The position numbers and the translations under genes were made by a program. DNA of 64,000 nt from Bog-473 sp963779735. Its GTDB lineage: Bacteria > Actinomycetota > Acidimicrobiia > Acidimicrobiales > RAAP-2. The DNA is taken from NCBI GenBank assembly GCA_963779735.1, contig CAVZZJ010000002.1, forward strand, positions 62,001 through 126,000, read 5' to 3'. Positions within the stretch are counted from its first letter, which is position 1; each line of letters starts with the position of its first letter. Below, piece by piece: positions 53,868-62,366 of the stretch. The notes under the pieces were generated by a model. That model was not told the DNA's origin, searched no databases, and saw nothing but the letters and a program-made list of their open reading frames with translations.

Positions 53868-54047
53868 ATGGACCGGCAGTTCGATCTGGAGAACCTCAGG
53901 CGCTCCATCGCCATGCTCCGGGTGGGAGCGCCGGCTCTCGACCGGGAGGCGGCCATGGCATTAGTCAGGGAGCTACAGGCCCTGGAGGGCCAGATCCGGC
54001 GGCTACGGGATGGGATGCAGCGCCTCCTGGACGATCCTGGGCTCTAA
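53868..54047 (+). CDS. small coiled-coil protein under an SOS box
   Basis: A 59-residue protein, MDRQFDLENLRRSIAMLRVG then ALVRELQALEGQIRRLRDGM, almost entirely helical with heptad-like leucines. The ATG at 53868 is preferred to 53856, which lies inside the SOS box. There is no ribosome site, so the message may be leaderless. SOS control suggests a DNA-damage or mobile-element function; no family recognised. Confidence 0.6.
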   Translation: MDRQFDLENLRRSIAMLRVGAPALDREAAMALVRELQALEGQIRRLRDGMQRLLDDPGL

Positions 54048-54128
54048 TGGGTGCAACAGATAGGCGTGTGGCGCTTGGGCGGTGTTACTTCGCACCGACC
54101 ACAAAATGTGGGCTCATAGGCTGGGCGA

Positions 54129-54368
54129 ATGCCCATGGACCTCAGTTACACAGACCTCGCTGGCCTGTATCCTCACAACGAGGGTGTCTACCACGTTCTA
54201 TTTATGTGCCCACACAGTCGGATTATTGACCCAGACCACCGTATTCATACGGAAACACCACCAAAGGACCGTCGGCCATGCAAGACGTGTCTAGTAGAGA
54301 TAAAGGGATGGCTTGAGTCTCTACCAGAAGACGTTCGACCGTCATGGTTCCAGTCGACGGGAGCATGA
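54129..54368 (+). CDS. small Cys/His protein (79 aa)
   Basis: Starts MPMDLSYTDLAGLYPHNEGV; contains FMCPHSRIIDPDHRIH and RPCKTC, a possible Cys/His metal site, then an amphipathic helix (VEIKGWLESLPEDVR). Its 3' end overlaps an opposite-strand frame. No family recognised. Confidence 0.5.
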   Translation: MPMDLSYTDLAGLYPHNEGVYHVLFMCPHSRIIDPDHRIHTETPPKDRRPCKTCLVEIKGWLESLPEDVRPSWFQSTGA

Positions 54369-54565
54369 ACGTTTAGGTGTCGATTGGCATTCCGAATAAG
54401 TGTCTCGACCGCCATCTCGCCTTTGACCTTGCGATCGAGCTCTGCCGCCATCTCATCTTGGCCGGCTCGTCGTAGTTCATATCCGATGTCGTAATCAATG
54501 CAGCGCCGTCTCTCGATTTCAGCGTCTCGCCCAGCCAGCGCCCGCTCGATGAACCTGGGTCGTAA
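54245..54565 (-). pseudogene. hypothetical protein fragment without start codon
   Basis: The frame opened after a TGA near 54566 reads RFIERALAGRDAEIERRRC, DIGYELRRAGQDEMAAELDR, KVKGEMAVETLIRNANRHLN and VHAPVDWNHDG, strongly protein-like and helical. No ATG/GTG occurs before the internal Met at 54451. The tail overlaps the convergent gene at 54129-54368. Probably a remnant. Confidence 0.35.
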
Positions 54566-54722
54566 TCAGGCCCAATGGACCCACGAATGTCGTTATCCCC
54601 TCGCGGGGCCACCCGGACGTATTAGACGCCTGGTGGGGCCCCAGATCGACCACCAACGGCGGCTATGGGGGTGGTCGGATTGTGGCGCCCGAGCGACCCC
54701 TCGGCCTTCTCCAACCGCCGTG

Positions 54723-55073
54723 CTACAACCTGGATCTCGGGGCTGACCTGTTGCCTTCTTCCTCGGTCGGTGGCCCGGCCACTCTGCGAAGCTCGTCGAG
54801 CTCTAGTTGGAGCCGGTTGTTGGTCTCTTGGAGATCCAGAACCGCCTGGATTCCCGCCAGGTTGAGACCGCCCTCCAAGAGATGACTGATGACACGCAGA
54901 CGTTCCAGATCGTTGTCGCTGTAGAGGCGTGTACCCCCGTCGCTTCGGGCTGGGCTCAACAGCCCCCTAGCCTCGTAGAGCCGGAGATTCTGGGGGGCGC
55001 TCCCCACTAGACCGGCGGCGACGGAGATGCCGTAAACCCCCCGTGCGGGATCAAGTTCATTCTCACGAACCAT
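54723..55073 (-). CDS. hspR: MerR-family heat-shock repressor HspR
   Basis: From ATG 55073 the 116 residues begin MVRENELDPARGVYGISVAA. They contain the MerR helix-turn-helix (GLVGSAPQNLRLYEARGLLS, RSDGGTRLYSDNDLERLRVI) and the helical tail GLNLAGIQAVLDLQETNNRL. It diverges from hsp20, the classical HspR arrangement in actinobacteria, and should repress heat-shock genes together with a chaperone co-repressor. Confidence 0.85.
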   Translation of the reverse strand: MVRENELDPARGVYGISVAAGLVGSAPQNLRLYEARGLLSPARSDGGTRLYSDNDLERLRVISHLLEGGLNLAGIQAVLDLQETNNRLQLELDELRRVAGPPTEEEGNRSAPRSRL

Positions 55074-55109
55074 GTGGGCTATCTCCAAGTTTGTTGTTGC
55101 AGACACCAA

Positions 55110-55160
55110 ACCATCTGCATAAAATCTATGGTGAGCGTAGTAGGTAATGTACCCCACTAC
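55110..55160. promoter_or_regulatory. hspR-hsp20 intergenic operator candidate
   Basis: GTAGTAGGTA-ATG-TACCCCACTAC (55136-55159) is an imperfect palindrome between the divergent genes. It does not resemble the classical HAIR motif (CTTGAGT-N7-ACTCAAG). A strong AAAGGAGG lies before the hsp20 ATG. Confidence 0.4.
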
Positions 55161-55192
55161 AAGTAAAGCCACGATCACAAAGGAGGAACACC

Positions 55193-55669
55193 ATGTTGGT
55201 TCGCACCGATCCATTTCGAGAGCTCGACCGGGTTGCCTCACAAGTGTTCGGCACGGTCGCACGGCCCGTCGCCATGCCGATGGACGCCTGGCGTGATGGC
55301 GACCAGTTCGCCATCGAGTTCGATTTACCCGCCATCGACCCAGACCGGGTGGAGCTCGATGTCGAGCGCAATGTGCTGACCGTTCGTGCCGAGCGCCGCT
55401 CGCCGACTGGACCCGAGGTCGAGTTGATTGCGTGCGAGCGGCCCCGAGGGATGTTCAGCCGCCAGGTGATTCTGGGCGACACCCTTGACACCGAGAACAT
55501 CCGAGCGTCGTACCGAGCGGGCGTCCTCCGGTTGACCATCCCAGTGGCCGAAAGGGCCAAGCCACGAAAGATCACCATCGACGTTCACTCTGATGAGCGC
55601 CAGGCGATCGATGCCAGATCCGATGACGGCCAGGCGCAGTCCGAGGATCGCCAGTCGGTCAACGCATAA
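55193..55669 (+). CDS. Hsp20/alpha-crystallin small heat-shock protein
   Basis: A 158-residue chaperone with N-terminal DPFRELDRVASQVFG and alpha-crystallin domain (MPMDAWRDGDQFAIEFDLPA, NVLTVRAERR, ERPRGMFSRQVILGDTLD). The final strand is ASYRAGVLRLTIPVAER, with the conserved GVL. The long Gln/Asp tail (ARSDDGQAQSEDRQS) is unusual. The start has an excellent ribosome site. It protects proteins from aggregation; HspR control is expected. Confidence 0.92.
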   Translation: MLVRTDPFRELDRVASQVFGTVARPVAMPMDAWRDGDQFAIEFDLPAIDPDRVELDVERNVLTVRAERRSPTGPEVELIACERPRGMFSRQVILGDTLDTENIRASYRAGVLRLTIPVAERAKPRKITIDVHSDERQAIDARSDDGQAQSEDRQSVNA

Positions 55670-56069
55670 GAAGAGGTCCCGGACCCAGCAGTCGGGAGAC
55701 TCTTCGGCTGCTGGGTCCACCGGGGCCGGGATCATGGAGGGCGGGCAGGTGGTTCTTCGACCTAGATGAACCAGCCCGCCATTCAGTCCCAGATTGCGGA
55801 TGCTAGGGGGTGGGAGCCCGATGGACCTGTTGAGCGAAAGAATCAACCCGACCGAGCCCTGGGCCATCGACGAGGCCGGGATCGTTTTAAGGCCAGTGTG
55901 GGGAGCCATCAGTTGGGACCACGCACCGAACCGTGGAACCTCATGGGCCCCGCCTGGAGGTCGATCCCTGGGAATAGGGCCTTTCGGCTCTGTTCGGCTT
56001 CGGATGCCGGGGCCACGCTGAAAAGTGTGTTCGCAACCGATTCAGGCTTAGGAAGGGAGTGTGGAGAGA
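55670..56069. other. no confident gene
   Basis: About 400 bases. A + frame from 55821 (MDLLSERINPTEPWAIDEAG, IVLRPVWGAISWDHAPN) looks somewhat protein-like but lacks a clear end domain or family. Possibly a decayed gene. Confidence 0.25.
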
Positions 56070-56318
56070 ATGAGATGTCTCGATATCGCTTCAGATAGGA
56101 ATGATCACGGACGAATCGGCGCATGTCATCGCTGCGGATGGACACAGCATGTCGAAAAGGCCAATCACTCTCGACGACGGTTGCTGCACACAGATCGCAC
56201 CTGTCGCTGGGTCTGTGCCGAATGCATCCATGACCTCTCGGCTTCCGCCCCGACTCACGTCCCATCGGGCTTTCGCATCGGGAACGATCATTCCAAGCAC
56301 CATCGCTCCGCCGCCTGA
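56070..56318 (+). CDS. small zinc-ribbon-type protein
   Basis: ATG 56070 (GTG 56061 possible) with GGAGAG just upstream. The protein has CHRCGW at 19-24, SRRRLLHTDRTCRW and VCAECIHDL at ~48-56, giving two CxxC pairs plus Trp/Arg-rich segments. This is the pattern of small actinobacterial zinc-ribbon proteins found in phages and mobile DNA. Tail SAAPTH-like and disordered. Function unknown. Confidence 0.6.
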   Translation: MRCLDIASDRNDHGRIGACHRCGWTQHVEKANHSRRRLLHTDRTCRWVCAECIHDLSASAPTHVPSGFRIGNDHSKHHRSAA

Positions 56319-56602
56319 GCCGTCCGGCGCTAGGTCACGAAGCAACAAGTCACTAACTGGCCTCTAGCGCTCCGAGGAGCAAGTAGGGCGTGAGTCCTCG
56401 ACTCAGATTCACACGAGCACGCTAATGCCCCGCTCCTGTGCCAACTGCTCACTCCTGTCAAGGGGCTGGGCTTGTCATCCAGTGAGGCTGATGCCCGGTG
56501 CAGGGCATGAGGGGTCCCCCGTGGCACGTGTGGTGTTATCGGTCTTTCGGCAGGGTCGACCGTGAATGACCCTTGGGTGGGGCCCCAAATCGATTACCGA
56601 TT

Positions 56603-57151
56603 TCAAGAATGGGGAGTCATCGATGGGGACCATCCATTTGCAACGAGACTCACGACGACCGTGGGACGCGTAGGGATCTCTGCTTGTTCAATGCTTTGCG
56701 CTTCGCCGACGAGGTTTAGGATCGCCTGTCGAACTTCCGATGGCAGAACCTCCTCGACAATGCGCCGGGTTTGTGGATATCCCTCGGTCGGAACTCGCAC
56801 TTGAACGGCGTCGTCATTCTTGGATGGCGAGGTTATGAATTCATCTTCGACAGCCAGGACTTGACTTCCCCACACAAGCCGATCGATTGCGTCATCGACG
56901 GCCGTTCGAAATGTGCTCCTTGCCCGCTCAGCACCCCAAGGAGCCCGCAACCTTTCGACGATGATGTCCCGATGAACTGGGCCTTCGATGTTGACGATCT
57001 TGATCACGTCGGGAGCGAGTGCTGAAGGAGCCATAACGGGGCTGAGGCTCGAAAACTTCTGCCGAGATCCAGGAGTTCCTTCCGCAATGATGTACGGAAT
57101 CGCCCAATCAGGTCGATCAGCAAGTGACGTGTCGATTTCTTCAATGTCCAC
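56603..57151 (-). pseudogene. DUF3320-type C-terminal fragment of a large helicase-like protein
   Basis: MAPSALAPDVIKIVNIEGPV, HRDIIVERLRAPWGAERARS, VPTEGYPQTRRIVEEVLPSE and VRQAILNLVGEAQSIEQAEI follow the DUF3320 pattern found at the C-terminus of very large DUF4011/AAA helicase proteins. Only 182 residues are present and the upstream sequence is unrelated, so the ATPase part is missing. Its parent proteins are often defence-associated. Confidence 0.55.
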
Positions 57152-57385
57152 TCTCAGTTGCGGGGATTGTGGCCGTGCCGGGCGCTACAGGTGGTCATCA
57201 GGTGACCATGCAAGGGGCTGAATGGCCCATGCATCTAGGAAGTACCGGGTTCAGAGTAAACCCGGTGGTGCTGGCACCCCCAGGGTTTATGTGTTGGCAC
57301 CATGGGCGAAGCGCCGCTGAGTGGCGCAAACTTACAGTGCCACCGGCTCATCCGGTTTTTCAACGTCACACACTTAGGGAGAATC

Positions 57386-57943
57386 ATGACAGGAGTCGTC
57401 AAGGCTGTGCTCGGTAGCGCTCTGCTTCTAGGAGGGTCCCTGTTCGCAAGTGAAGCCGCTTTCGGGGCCAGTACCCCGGCTAATGGCGCCATCAAGGTCT
57501 TCGTTGTCCCGAGCGGCAATGGAGGGGGAGGGCCAGTCGTGATCACCGGAGTGATCGGTGACTACGGCGGGAGCACCAACGCCAATGCGTCGGGCAAGCC
57601 GCAGAAGAAGGGCGGCTACGAACTGCTTCTTCTGAAGAAGGGCACGATTCTGGTCAACGGATCGCAGTTCAACAAGGCAACGAAGAACGCCCAGCCGACT
57701 GATTTCAATCAGACGACGTGCTCGGGTACGGTGGTCGCCAGTGCGCCCGCCCCCATCGTCAGCGGGACCAAGGCGTATAGCGGCATTACCGGCTCGTTGA
57801 CCCTCACCGCTACCTTTGCCTTCGTCGGGCCGTTCTACACGAGCGGATCAAAGAAGGGTCAGTGCAACACGAGTAACAATGGCCCGAACCCTCCCGGGAT
57901 CTTCGCCTCGATTACTGGCACAGGCACCGTGAGCTTTGGCTAG
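57386..57943 (+). CDS. secreted protein
   Basis: ATG 57386 has GGGAGA upstream and opens a signal peptide (KAVLGSALLLGGSLFASEAA, cleavage near AFGA). The mature part has GPVVITGVIGDYGGSTNANA, KGGYELLLLKKGTILVNGSQ and two cysteines (TTCSG and GQCNTS). It looks like an exported beta-sandwich protein; no family is assigned. Confidence 0.7.
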   Translation: MTGVVKAVLGSALLLGGSLFASEAAFGASTPANGAIKVFVVPSGNGGGGPVVITGVIGDYGGSTNANASGKPQKKGGYELLLLKKGTILVNGSQFNKATKNAQPTDFNQTTCSGTVVASAPAPIVSGTKAYSGITGSLTLTATFAFVGPFYTSGSKKGQCNTSNNGPNPPGIFASITGTGTVSFG

Positions 57944-58140
57944 GAGCCGAGCCTGCTTTAGTGACGCATCGACATTCCATGGGTACTTGAGAGCGGTGGA
58001 TTATCCGATTACTGGGTAATCCAGACCTGTACGTCACCTGGCGGAGTCCCATCGTTACTGGCGACCGTAAGGATGGGAGGGGTCATTTGTGGTCACGACG
58101 AAATGACCACCTAACTGCACGGCAAGCTGCGCCCCCGCTA

Positions 58141-59104
58141 TTACTCGTCCACTACGAACGGCACGTGTAGAGACTTGGCCGCCCTCTTCTTGGCATGCTC
58201 ACCCCGACGGTCATAACGAGCGGTCGTGGTGACGTTGGCATGGCCGACGAACTGTTGCACCACAGAGATGTCGACCCCGGCATCGAGGAGGTCCGACACG
58301 CACGACCGGCGTAAATCATGGGGAGAGAACGGTCGTACCTTCGCCTTGATCGCCCGAGTCTGGAGGATGGAGTAAACCGCCTGGTCCGTAATCGGGCGGA
58401 TTATTACCTCTCCCCGCTGAGTAATGGGGCAGAACAACGAGCCGGGGTCCTCGCCTCGTGCCGAAATCCACGTGCTCATGGCCTCGGCAGCACCGTCATC
58501 GATGTAGGCGGTGCGCTCCTTATTACCCTTGCCCCGCACGATAAGCGCTCCGGTCTCGGGGTCGTAATCGGAGACGCTCAATGCCACGACTTCGGCCCGG
58601 CGCAGACCGGCGCCGTAGAGGACGCCCATGAGGGCGGCGTCACGCCGGTCGGCCGGACCGGCCCTTGCGGCAGGACTCGAACAGTGCCCGCAGCTCGCCT
58701 CGAGAGAGCGCCCGGCCCCGAGGTAGGCGCTCACCCCGTACGGCGGGCAGGTCGATGGAGCGCTGGAGATCCTCGGCCGACATGATCCCGAGCCGCCACG
58801 CTTCTCGCAGGACCCCACGGAGGGCGGCAAGGTGGCGGTTGGCCGTGGCGGGGCTGAAGCGCTCGGCGAGGGCCGCCCGGAGGGCCTGGGTGTGCTGGTA
58901 GCCGAGACGGTGCCAGGGAAGCTCGTCATGCCGAGCCGGCCCGTGGTGAGGATCCCCGCCATCGTCTCGAGGGCCGCCCGTCTGGGACCGACGGGACCCC
59001 GGCGCCAGGCGTGCCAGGTAGACGGCCGCTGGGTGCCTGGTGAGGTCGCCGACCGGGGTGGGGACCAGGTTCTCGGGCAGCGCTGGGAGGTGCGGATCAG
59101 TCAT
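58141..59104 (-). pseudogene. XerC/D-like tyrosine integrase, frameshifted
   Basis: The start MTDPHLPALPENLVPTPVGD and the segment QALRAALAERFSPATANRHL (SAM-like domain) share one frame. The link between them (AALETMAGILTTGRLGMTS) is in another, and near 58680 the frame changes again before AALMGVLYGAGLRRAEVVAL. The catalytic domain is complete in the last frame: GLRR, GKGNKER, HDLRRS, VGHANV and TTARYDRR (R-K-HxxR-H-Y). Three shifts make it non-functional as read. Confidence 0.75.
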
Positions 59105-59285
59105 CTGATCACTTTCTAGAAGCATCATTCTCATAAGGAGTCTATCCCCCTAGTCAATGGCCGTTACATAGGGATTGCATACGACGCACAAATAGGGCAG
59201 CGTAATTGCCCCGCCACTTACCCACTGTGAGGACCCCAGGGTCAGAGTGGAGCAACGCAAACTTGGGATGGTAGGAGTGTTTTCA

Positions 59286-60266
59286 ATGCGTGCAGCTTGG
59301 TATGAGCGACAGGGATCTGCCGTCGATGTCCTCCAGATCGGCGAGCTGCCCTCCCCCGAGCCGGGAGCTGGCGAAGTCCGTGTCCAGATCACCCGCTCCG
59401 GGGTGAATCCGGGCGATACCAAGAAGCGTCGGGGCTGGCTCGGTTCGACCATACCGTTTCCTCGGGTCATTCCTCACAGTGACGGTGCCGGCGTGGTGGA
59501 GTCGGTTGGCGAAGGGGTCGATGAAAGTCGGGTCGGGCGGCGAGTATGGGTCTTCGGTGCCCAGTCCTATCGGCCCTTCGGAACCGCTGCAGAACTCACG
59601 GTCGTTCCCACCTGGCAGGCGGTGGATCTACCAGACACTGTGAGTGACGAGGTCGGTGCGTGCCTCGGCATCCCAGGGATCACCGCGCATCGGGCCGTGT
59701 TCGGCGACGGACCCGTATCGGGCCAGACCGTCCTGGTGCAGGGGGTGCTCGGCGGGGTCGGTTCGCTGGCTGCCCAGCTGGCAACCTGGGGCGGTGCAAC
59801 GGTGATCGGAACCGTACGAGCCACCCCTGATCTGGACCGGGTCTCCCCTTCCGCTGTGGCACATGCCATCAGCTTGGACCAACCAGATCCGGCCGCCGCC
59901 ATCCGAGCCCACGGGCCCGACGGTGTTGACCGAATCATCGAGGTGGCCTTCTCCGACAACGTCGACCTCGACGCTGCCGTAGCCAAGAAGCAGACCGTCA
60001 TTGCTGCGTATGCGACTCGTCATGAGCGTCCTGACTTCTCGTTCTGGCCGATGCTCTTCAACAACGTCACGATCCGGCTGCTGGGCAGCGACGACTTTCC
60101 CAACGAGGCGAAGCGGCAAGCGGCGGCTGATCTAACCGCTGCGGCGAGCGAAAATGCACTTTCGATGGGGATCGGTCCTCTGTTGCCGTTGGAGATGATT
60201 GCTGAGGCCCACGACCGAGTCGATGCCGGTTCCACCGACCGTGTACTGCTTGGTATCTCTGGCTGA
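59286..60266 (+). CDS. zinc-independent NADPH:quinone oxidoreductase (MDR superfamily)
   Basis: ATG 59286 gives MRAAWYERQGSAVDVLQIGE, 326 residues, the family length. It has the GroES-like N-terminal fold (GAGEVRVQITRSGVNPGDTK, IPHSDGAGVVESVGEGV) and the Rossmann motif VLVQGVLGGVGSLAAQLA. It lacks the Cys ligands of zinc ADHs. It ends with STDRVLLGIS. Likely reduces quinones or enals with NADPH. Not obviously linked to neighbours. Confidence 0.88.
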   Translation: MRAAWYERQGSAVDVLQIGELPSPEPGAGEVRVQITRSGVNPGDTKKRRGWLGSTIPFPRVIPHSDGAGVVESVGEGVDESRVGRRVWVFGAQSYRPFGTAAELTVVPTWQAVDLPDTVSDEVGACLGIPGITAHRAVFGDGPVSGQTVLVQGVLGGVGSLAAQLATWGGATVIGTVRATPDLDRVSPSAVAHAISLDQPDPAAAIRAHGPDGVDRIIEVAFSDNVDLDAAVAKKQTVIAAYATRHERPDFSFWPMLFNNVTIRLLGSDDFPNEAKRQAAADLTAAASENALSMGIGPLLPLEMIAEAHDRVDAGSTDRVLLGISG

Positions 60267-60310
60267 TTCCGCCGCAGTGGTCTCGGCGCCGTGGAGTTCG
60301 GGACGTATTC

Positions 60311-60502
60311 GTGATACATGGCCTCCACCCCGATGACTATTGCCGCATAATGAAGGGTGTCAGTCCATATTGGGAGGACTTTGCTGCACTCCTTGGCAAA
60401 GAATCACTACGGTGGTGGATCGGACTAAACGCCTACTTGGCCGGACTTCATCCAAGACTCGAACCGCTGGATGAATATCGAGTGCCGATCGAAGAGAGCT
60501 GA
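60311..60502 (+). CDS. small hypothetical protein (63 aa)
   Basis: GTG 60311: MIHGLHPDDYCRIMKGVSPY, WEDFAALLGKESLRWWIGLN, AYLAGLHPRLEPLDEY. Compact helical and acidic with no motif. It sits between the oxidoreductase and a convergent HTH gene. Confidence 0.4.
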   Translation: MIHGLHPDDYCRIMKGVSPYWEDFAALLGKESLRWWIGLNAYLAGLHPRLEPLDEYRVPIEES

Positions 60503-60515
60503 GCCCGCTGGTGGA

Positions 60516-60707
60516 TTACTCCGTTCCGTTCTCGGTCGTTCTGCCAAAGCGTTGCTGTGCTGCCTGCTTTGAGACTCCGAGTGCGTAGCCGATGGCGGCC
60601 CACGAGTGCCCGCTGCTCCGAGCGATATTGACTTGTCGTCGCAGTGTTAGTTCGGCGACGTTCAGATTCCCGTTCGCTTGAATGACCAGAGCAAGGCTCT
60701 TGTCCAA
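60516..60707 (-). CDS. small helix-turn-helix protein (63 aa)
   Basis: MDKSLALVIQANGNLNVAEL leads to a helix-turn-helix SGHSWAAIGYALGVSKQAAQ-QRFGR of the kind seen in actinobacterial small DNA-binding proteins. No enzymatic domain; it may be a regulator from a mobile element. Confidence 0.6.
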   Translation of the reverse strand: MDKSLALVIQANGNLNVAELTLRRQVNIARSSGHSWAAIGYALGVSKQAAQQRFGRTTENGTE

Positions 60708-60946
60708 TCTGGCGAACCTGCGAAATCAGGCTGTCCGTAATCCCCGGCAGTCGACGCCCCAATGGGAGAGGTATGGAACTCAACGGCGGCTAAAAGGACA
60801 TCTCCTCAGCCTTGCCCTAGACCTCGTCAGCGATGCCGTGGACCACCTCGCTCAGATCGGGATAGACGTCATAGAGCGGAACGTTCTGTCTGAGGATAAC
60901 GTGTTCGCTCAAGCGCAGCAGCCACGGTTCTGGAGGGACGACAGCG

Positions 60947-61540
60947 ATGTCTACGGACCCGGCTATATCAATGCCGACCATCGACACAGGCTCGGCTGTC
61001 TCGTTCGAGCGGAAGAAGGTGGCTCTTCTCCTCCTCGTTTGGGTCGGGGTTGCCTCTTTGCTTGCCGCCTACGCCAAGATCCATCACCCCTCGGGGCGGA
61101 CATTGTTTACGCTCGGGTTCACCGGCCTGCTTCAGATGAAAGCGTGGCTAACCACTGCTGCGGTGGCGTTCGTCATAGTGCAACTTGTCACGGCGCTTTG
61201 GATGTGGGGGCGACTTCCAGGTGCAGGGGCGGCCCCATCGTGGGCTCCTGTATTGCACCGGTGGACGGGCACCATTGCATTCGTTCTTACCCTTCCGGTG
61301 GTGTTTAACTGCATATGGGCGCTTGGCTTTGTCACGACCAGTCTGCGTGTCGTCGTCCATGGCGTTGCCGGTTGCTTATTCTATGGAGCGTATGCCGCCA
61401 AAATGATTGGCTTACGGATTCGGGGATTGCCTGGATGGGCGATCCCCGTGCTCGGTGGGAGTGTCTTCGGATTACTCATTGTGCTCTGGCTGACTTCGGC
61501 GTTGTGGTTGTTTACGCGTACGGGAATCCCCTTGACCTAA
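60947..61540 (+). CDS. DUF6529-like heme/quinol-type membrane protein
   Basis: A 197-residue protein with five membrane helices (KVALLLLVWVGVASLLAAYA, LTTAAVAFVIVQLVTALWMW, WTGTIAFVLTLPVVFNCIWA, VVVHGVAGCLFYGAYAAKMI, GGSVFGLLIVLWLTSALWLF). Histidines in paired helices (HRWTG and VVHGV) resemble cytochrome b561-like heme ligation. It precedes a Rieske gene by 29 bases, so both probably form an electron-transfer unit. Confidence 0.7.
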   Translation: MSTDPAISMPTIDTGSAVSFERKKVALLLLVWVGVASLLAAYAKIHHPSGRTLFTLGFTGLLQMKAWLTTAAVAFVIVQLVTALWMWGRLPGAGAAPSWAPVLHRWTGTIAFVLTLPVVFNCIWALGFVTTSLRVVVHGVAGCLFYGAYAAKMIGLRIRGLPGWAIPVLGGSVFGLLIVLWLTSALWLFTRTGIPLT

Positions 61541-61569
61541 GACGGCTCTGACCGAGATCGGAGGTACTG

Positions 61570-62007
61570 ATGTCCAGCGACGCCATTTCACGACGGTCCC
61601 TGATCGGTGGGTGTGCCATCACGGTGGCCGCCGGCGTCGCCGGGTACCTGGTTGCACACGATAAGTGGTCGTCCACTACAAAAGGCACGGCAACTTCATA
61701 TACCTCCAGTGATAACGGGCAGTTCCTTGCTCATCTCAGCCAGGTTCCAGCGGGTGGAGGGGGGTTGATCCTGGCTCAGGACAAAGTCGTACTTGTGCGG
61801 GGAGAGGGCGGTACCGTGCATGGTCTGTCCGCCATATGTACCCACCAAGGCTGCACAGTCGGGTCGATCCAAAACGGTATTATTACTTGTCCGTGCCACG
61901 GCAGTGAGTTCAACGCACAAACGGGTGCGGTGATCCAAGGACCAGCGACCCGTCCCCTTCCCGCCGTTTCGGTGGTGGTGAGGGGCCAGAGTGTCTTTAC
62001 GGCATAG
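61570..62007 (+). CDS. TAT-type Rieske 2Fe-2S protein
   Basis: A 145-residue protein with a twin-arginine signal (SRRSLIGGCAITVAAGVAGY) and the Rieske ligand motifs CTHQGC and CPCHGSEF. Exported folded and membrane-anchored. Its position between a heme-type membrane protein and a 27-residue membrane peptide suggests a small respiratory module. Confidence 0.9.
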   Translation: MSSDAISRRSLIGGCAITVAAGVAGYLVAHDKWSSTTKGTATSYTSSDNGQFLAHLSQVPAGGGGLILAQDKVVLVRGEGGTVHGLSAICTHQGCTVGSIQNGIITCPCHGSEFNAQTGAVIQGPATRPLPAVSVVVRGQSVFTA

Positions 62008-62016
62008 GAGGATCCA

Positions 62017-62100
62017 ATGAGGTGGTGGTCTGTCATTCCGACTTGGATCTGGCTAGCGGCAGTGGGGTTCACTGTCGGAGCACTCATAGCGTTGTCCTGA
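62017..62100 (+). CDS. 27-residue single-pass membrane peptide
   Basis: GGAGG stands five bases before ATG 62017. The frame reads MRWWSVIPTWIWLAAVGF then TVGALIALS-TGA, a single Trp-rich helix, nine bases after the Rieske stop. Spacing, ribosome site and hydrophobicity make it a likely small subunit of the Rieske/membrane protein complex. Confidence 0.55.
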   Translation: MRWWSVIPTWIWLAAVGFTVGALIALS

Positions 62101-62366
62101 CCGGAGCAATGACGCTGGACCGATCAACGTGGGCATTACGACGAGACGACATCGAGATTGAAGGATTAGAACGCTGCCTCTAGATGATCGGAGCTGCGTC
62201 TTCGGCCTGACCGATTGCGGCCCACTGCAGCCTATAGCTCTCCGCCTAAGGATTGATCACGGAGTTGGACGCTGACTTCTGCCACCCACCGAGTATCTCA
62301 CCCAATGCGGGCCGACCGTCCCCGTCGGGCTCGGATCTGGCTAATCGACCTCGGGGATGGGACCAA

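Noticed and set aside
55766..56098. 110-codon + strand ORF after hsp20
   Set aside because: Poor composition and no ribosome site; a different frame from 55821 looks slightly better but is also unsupported.
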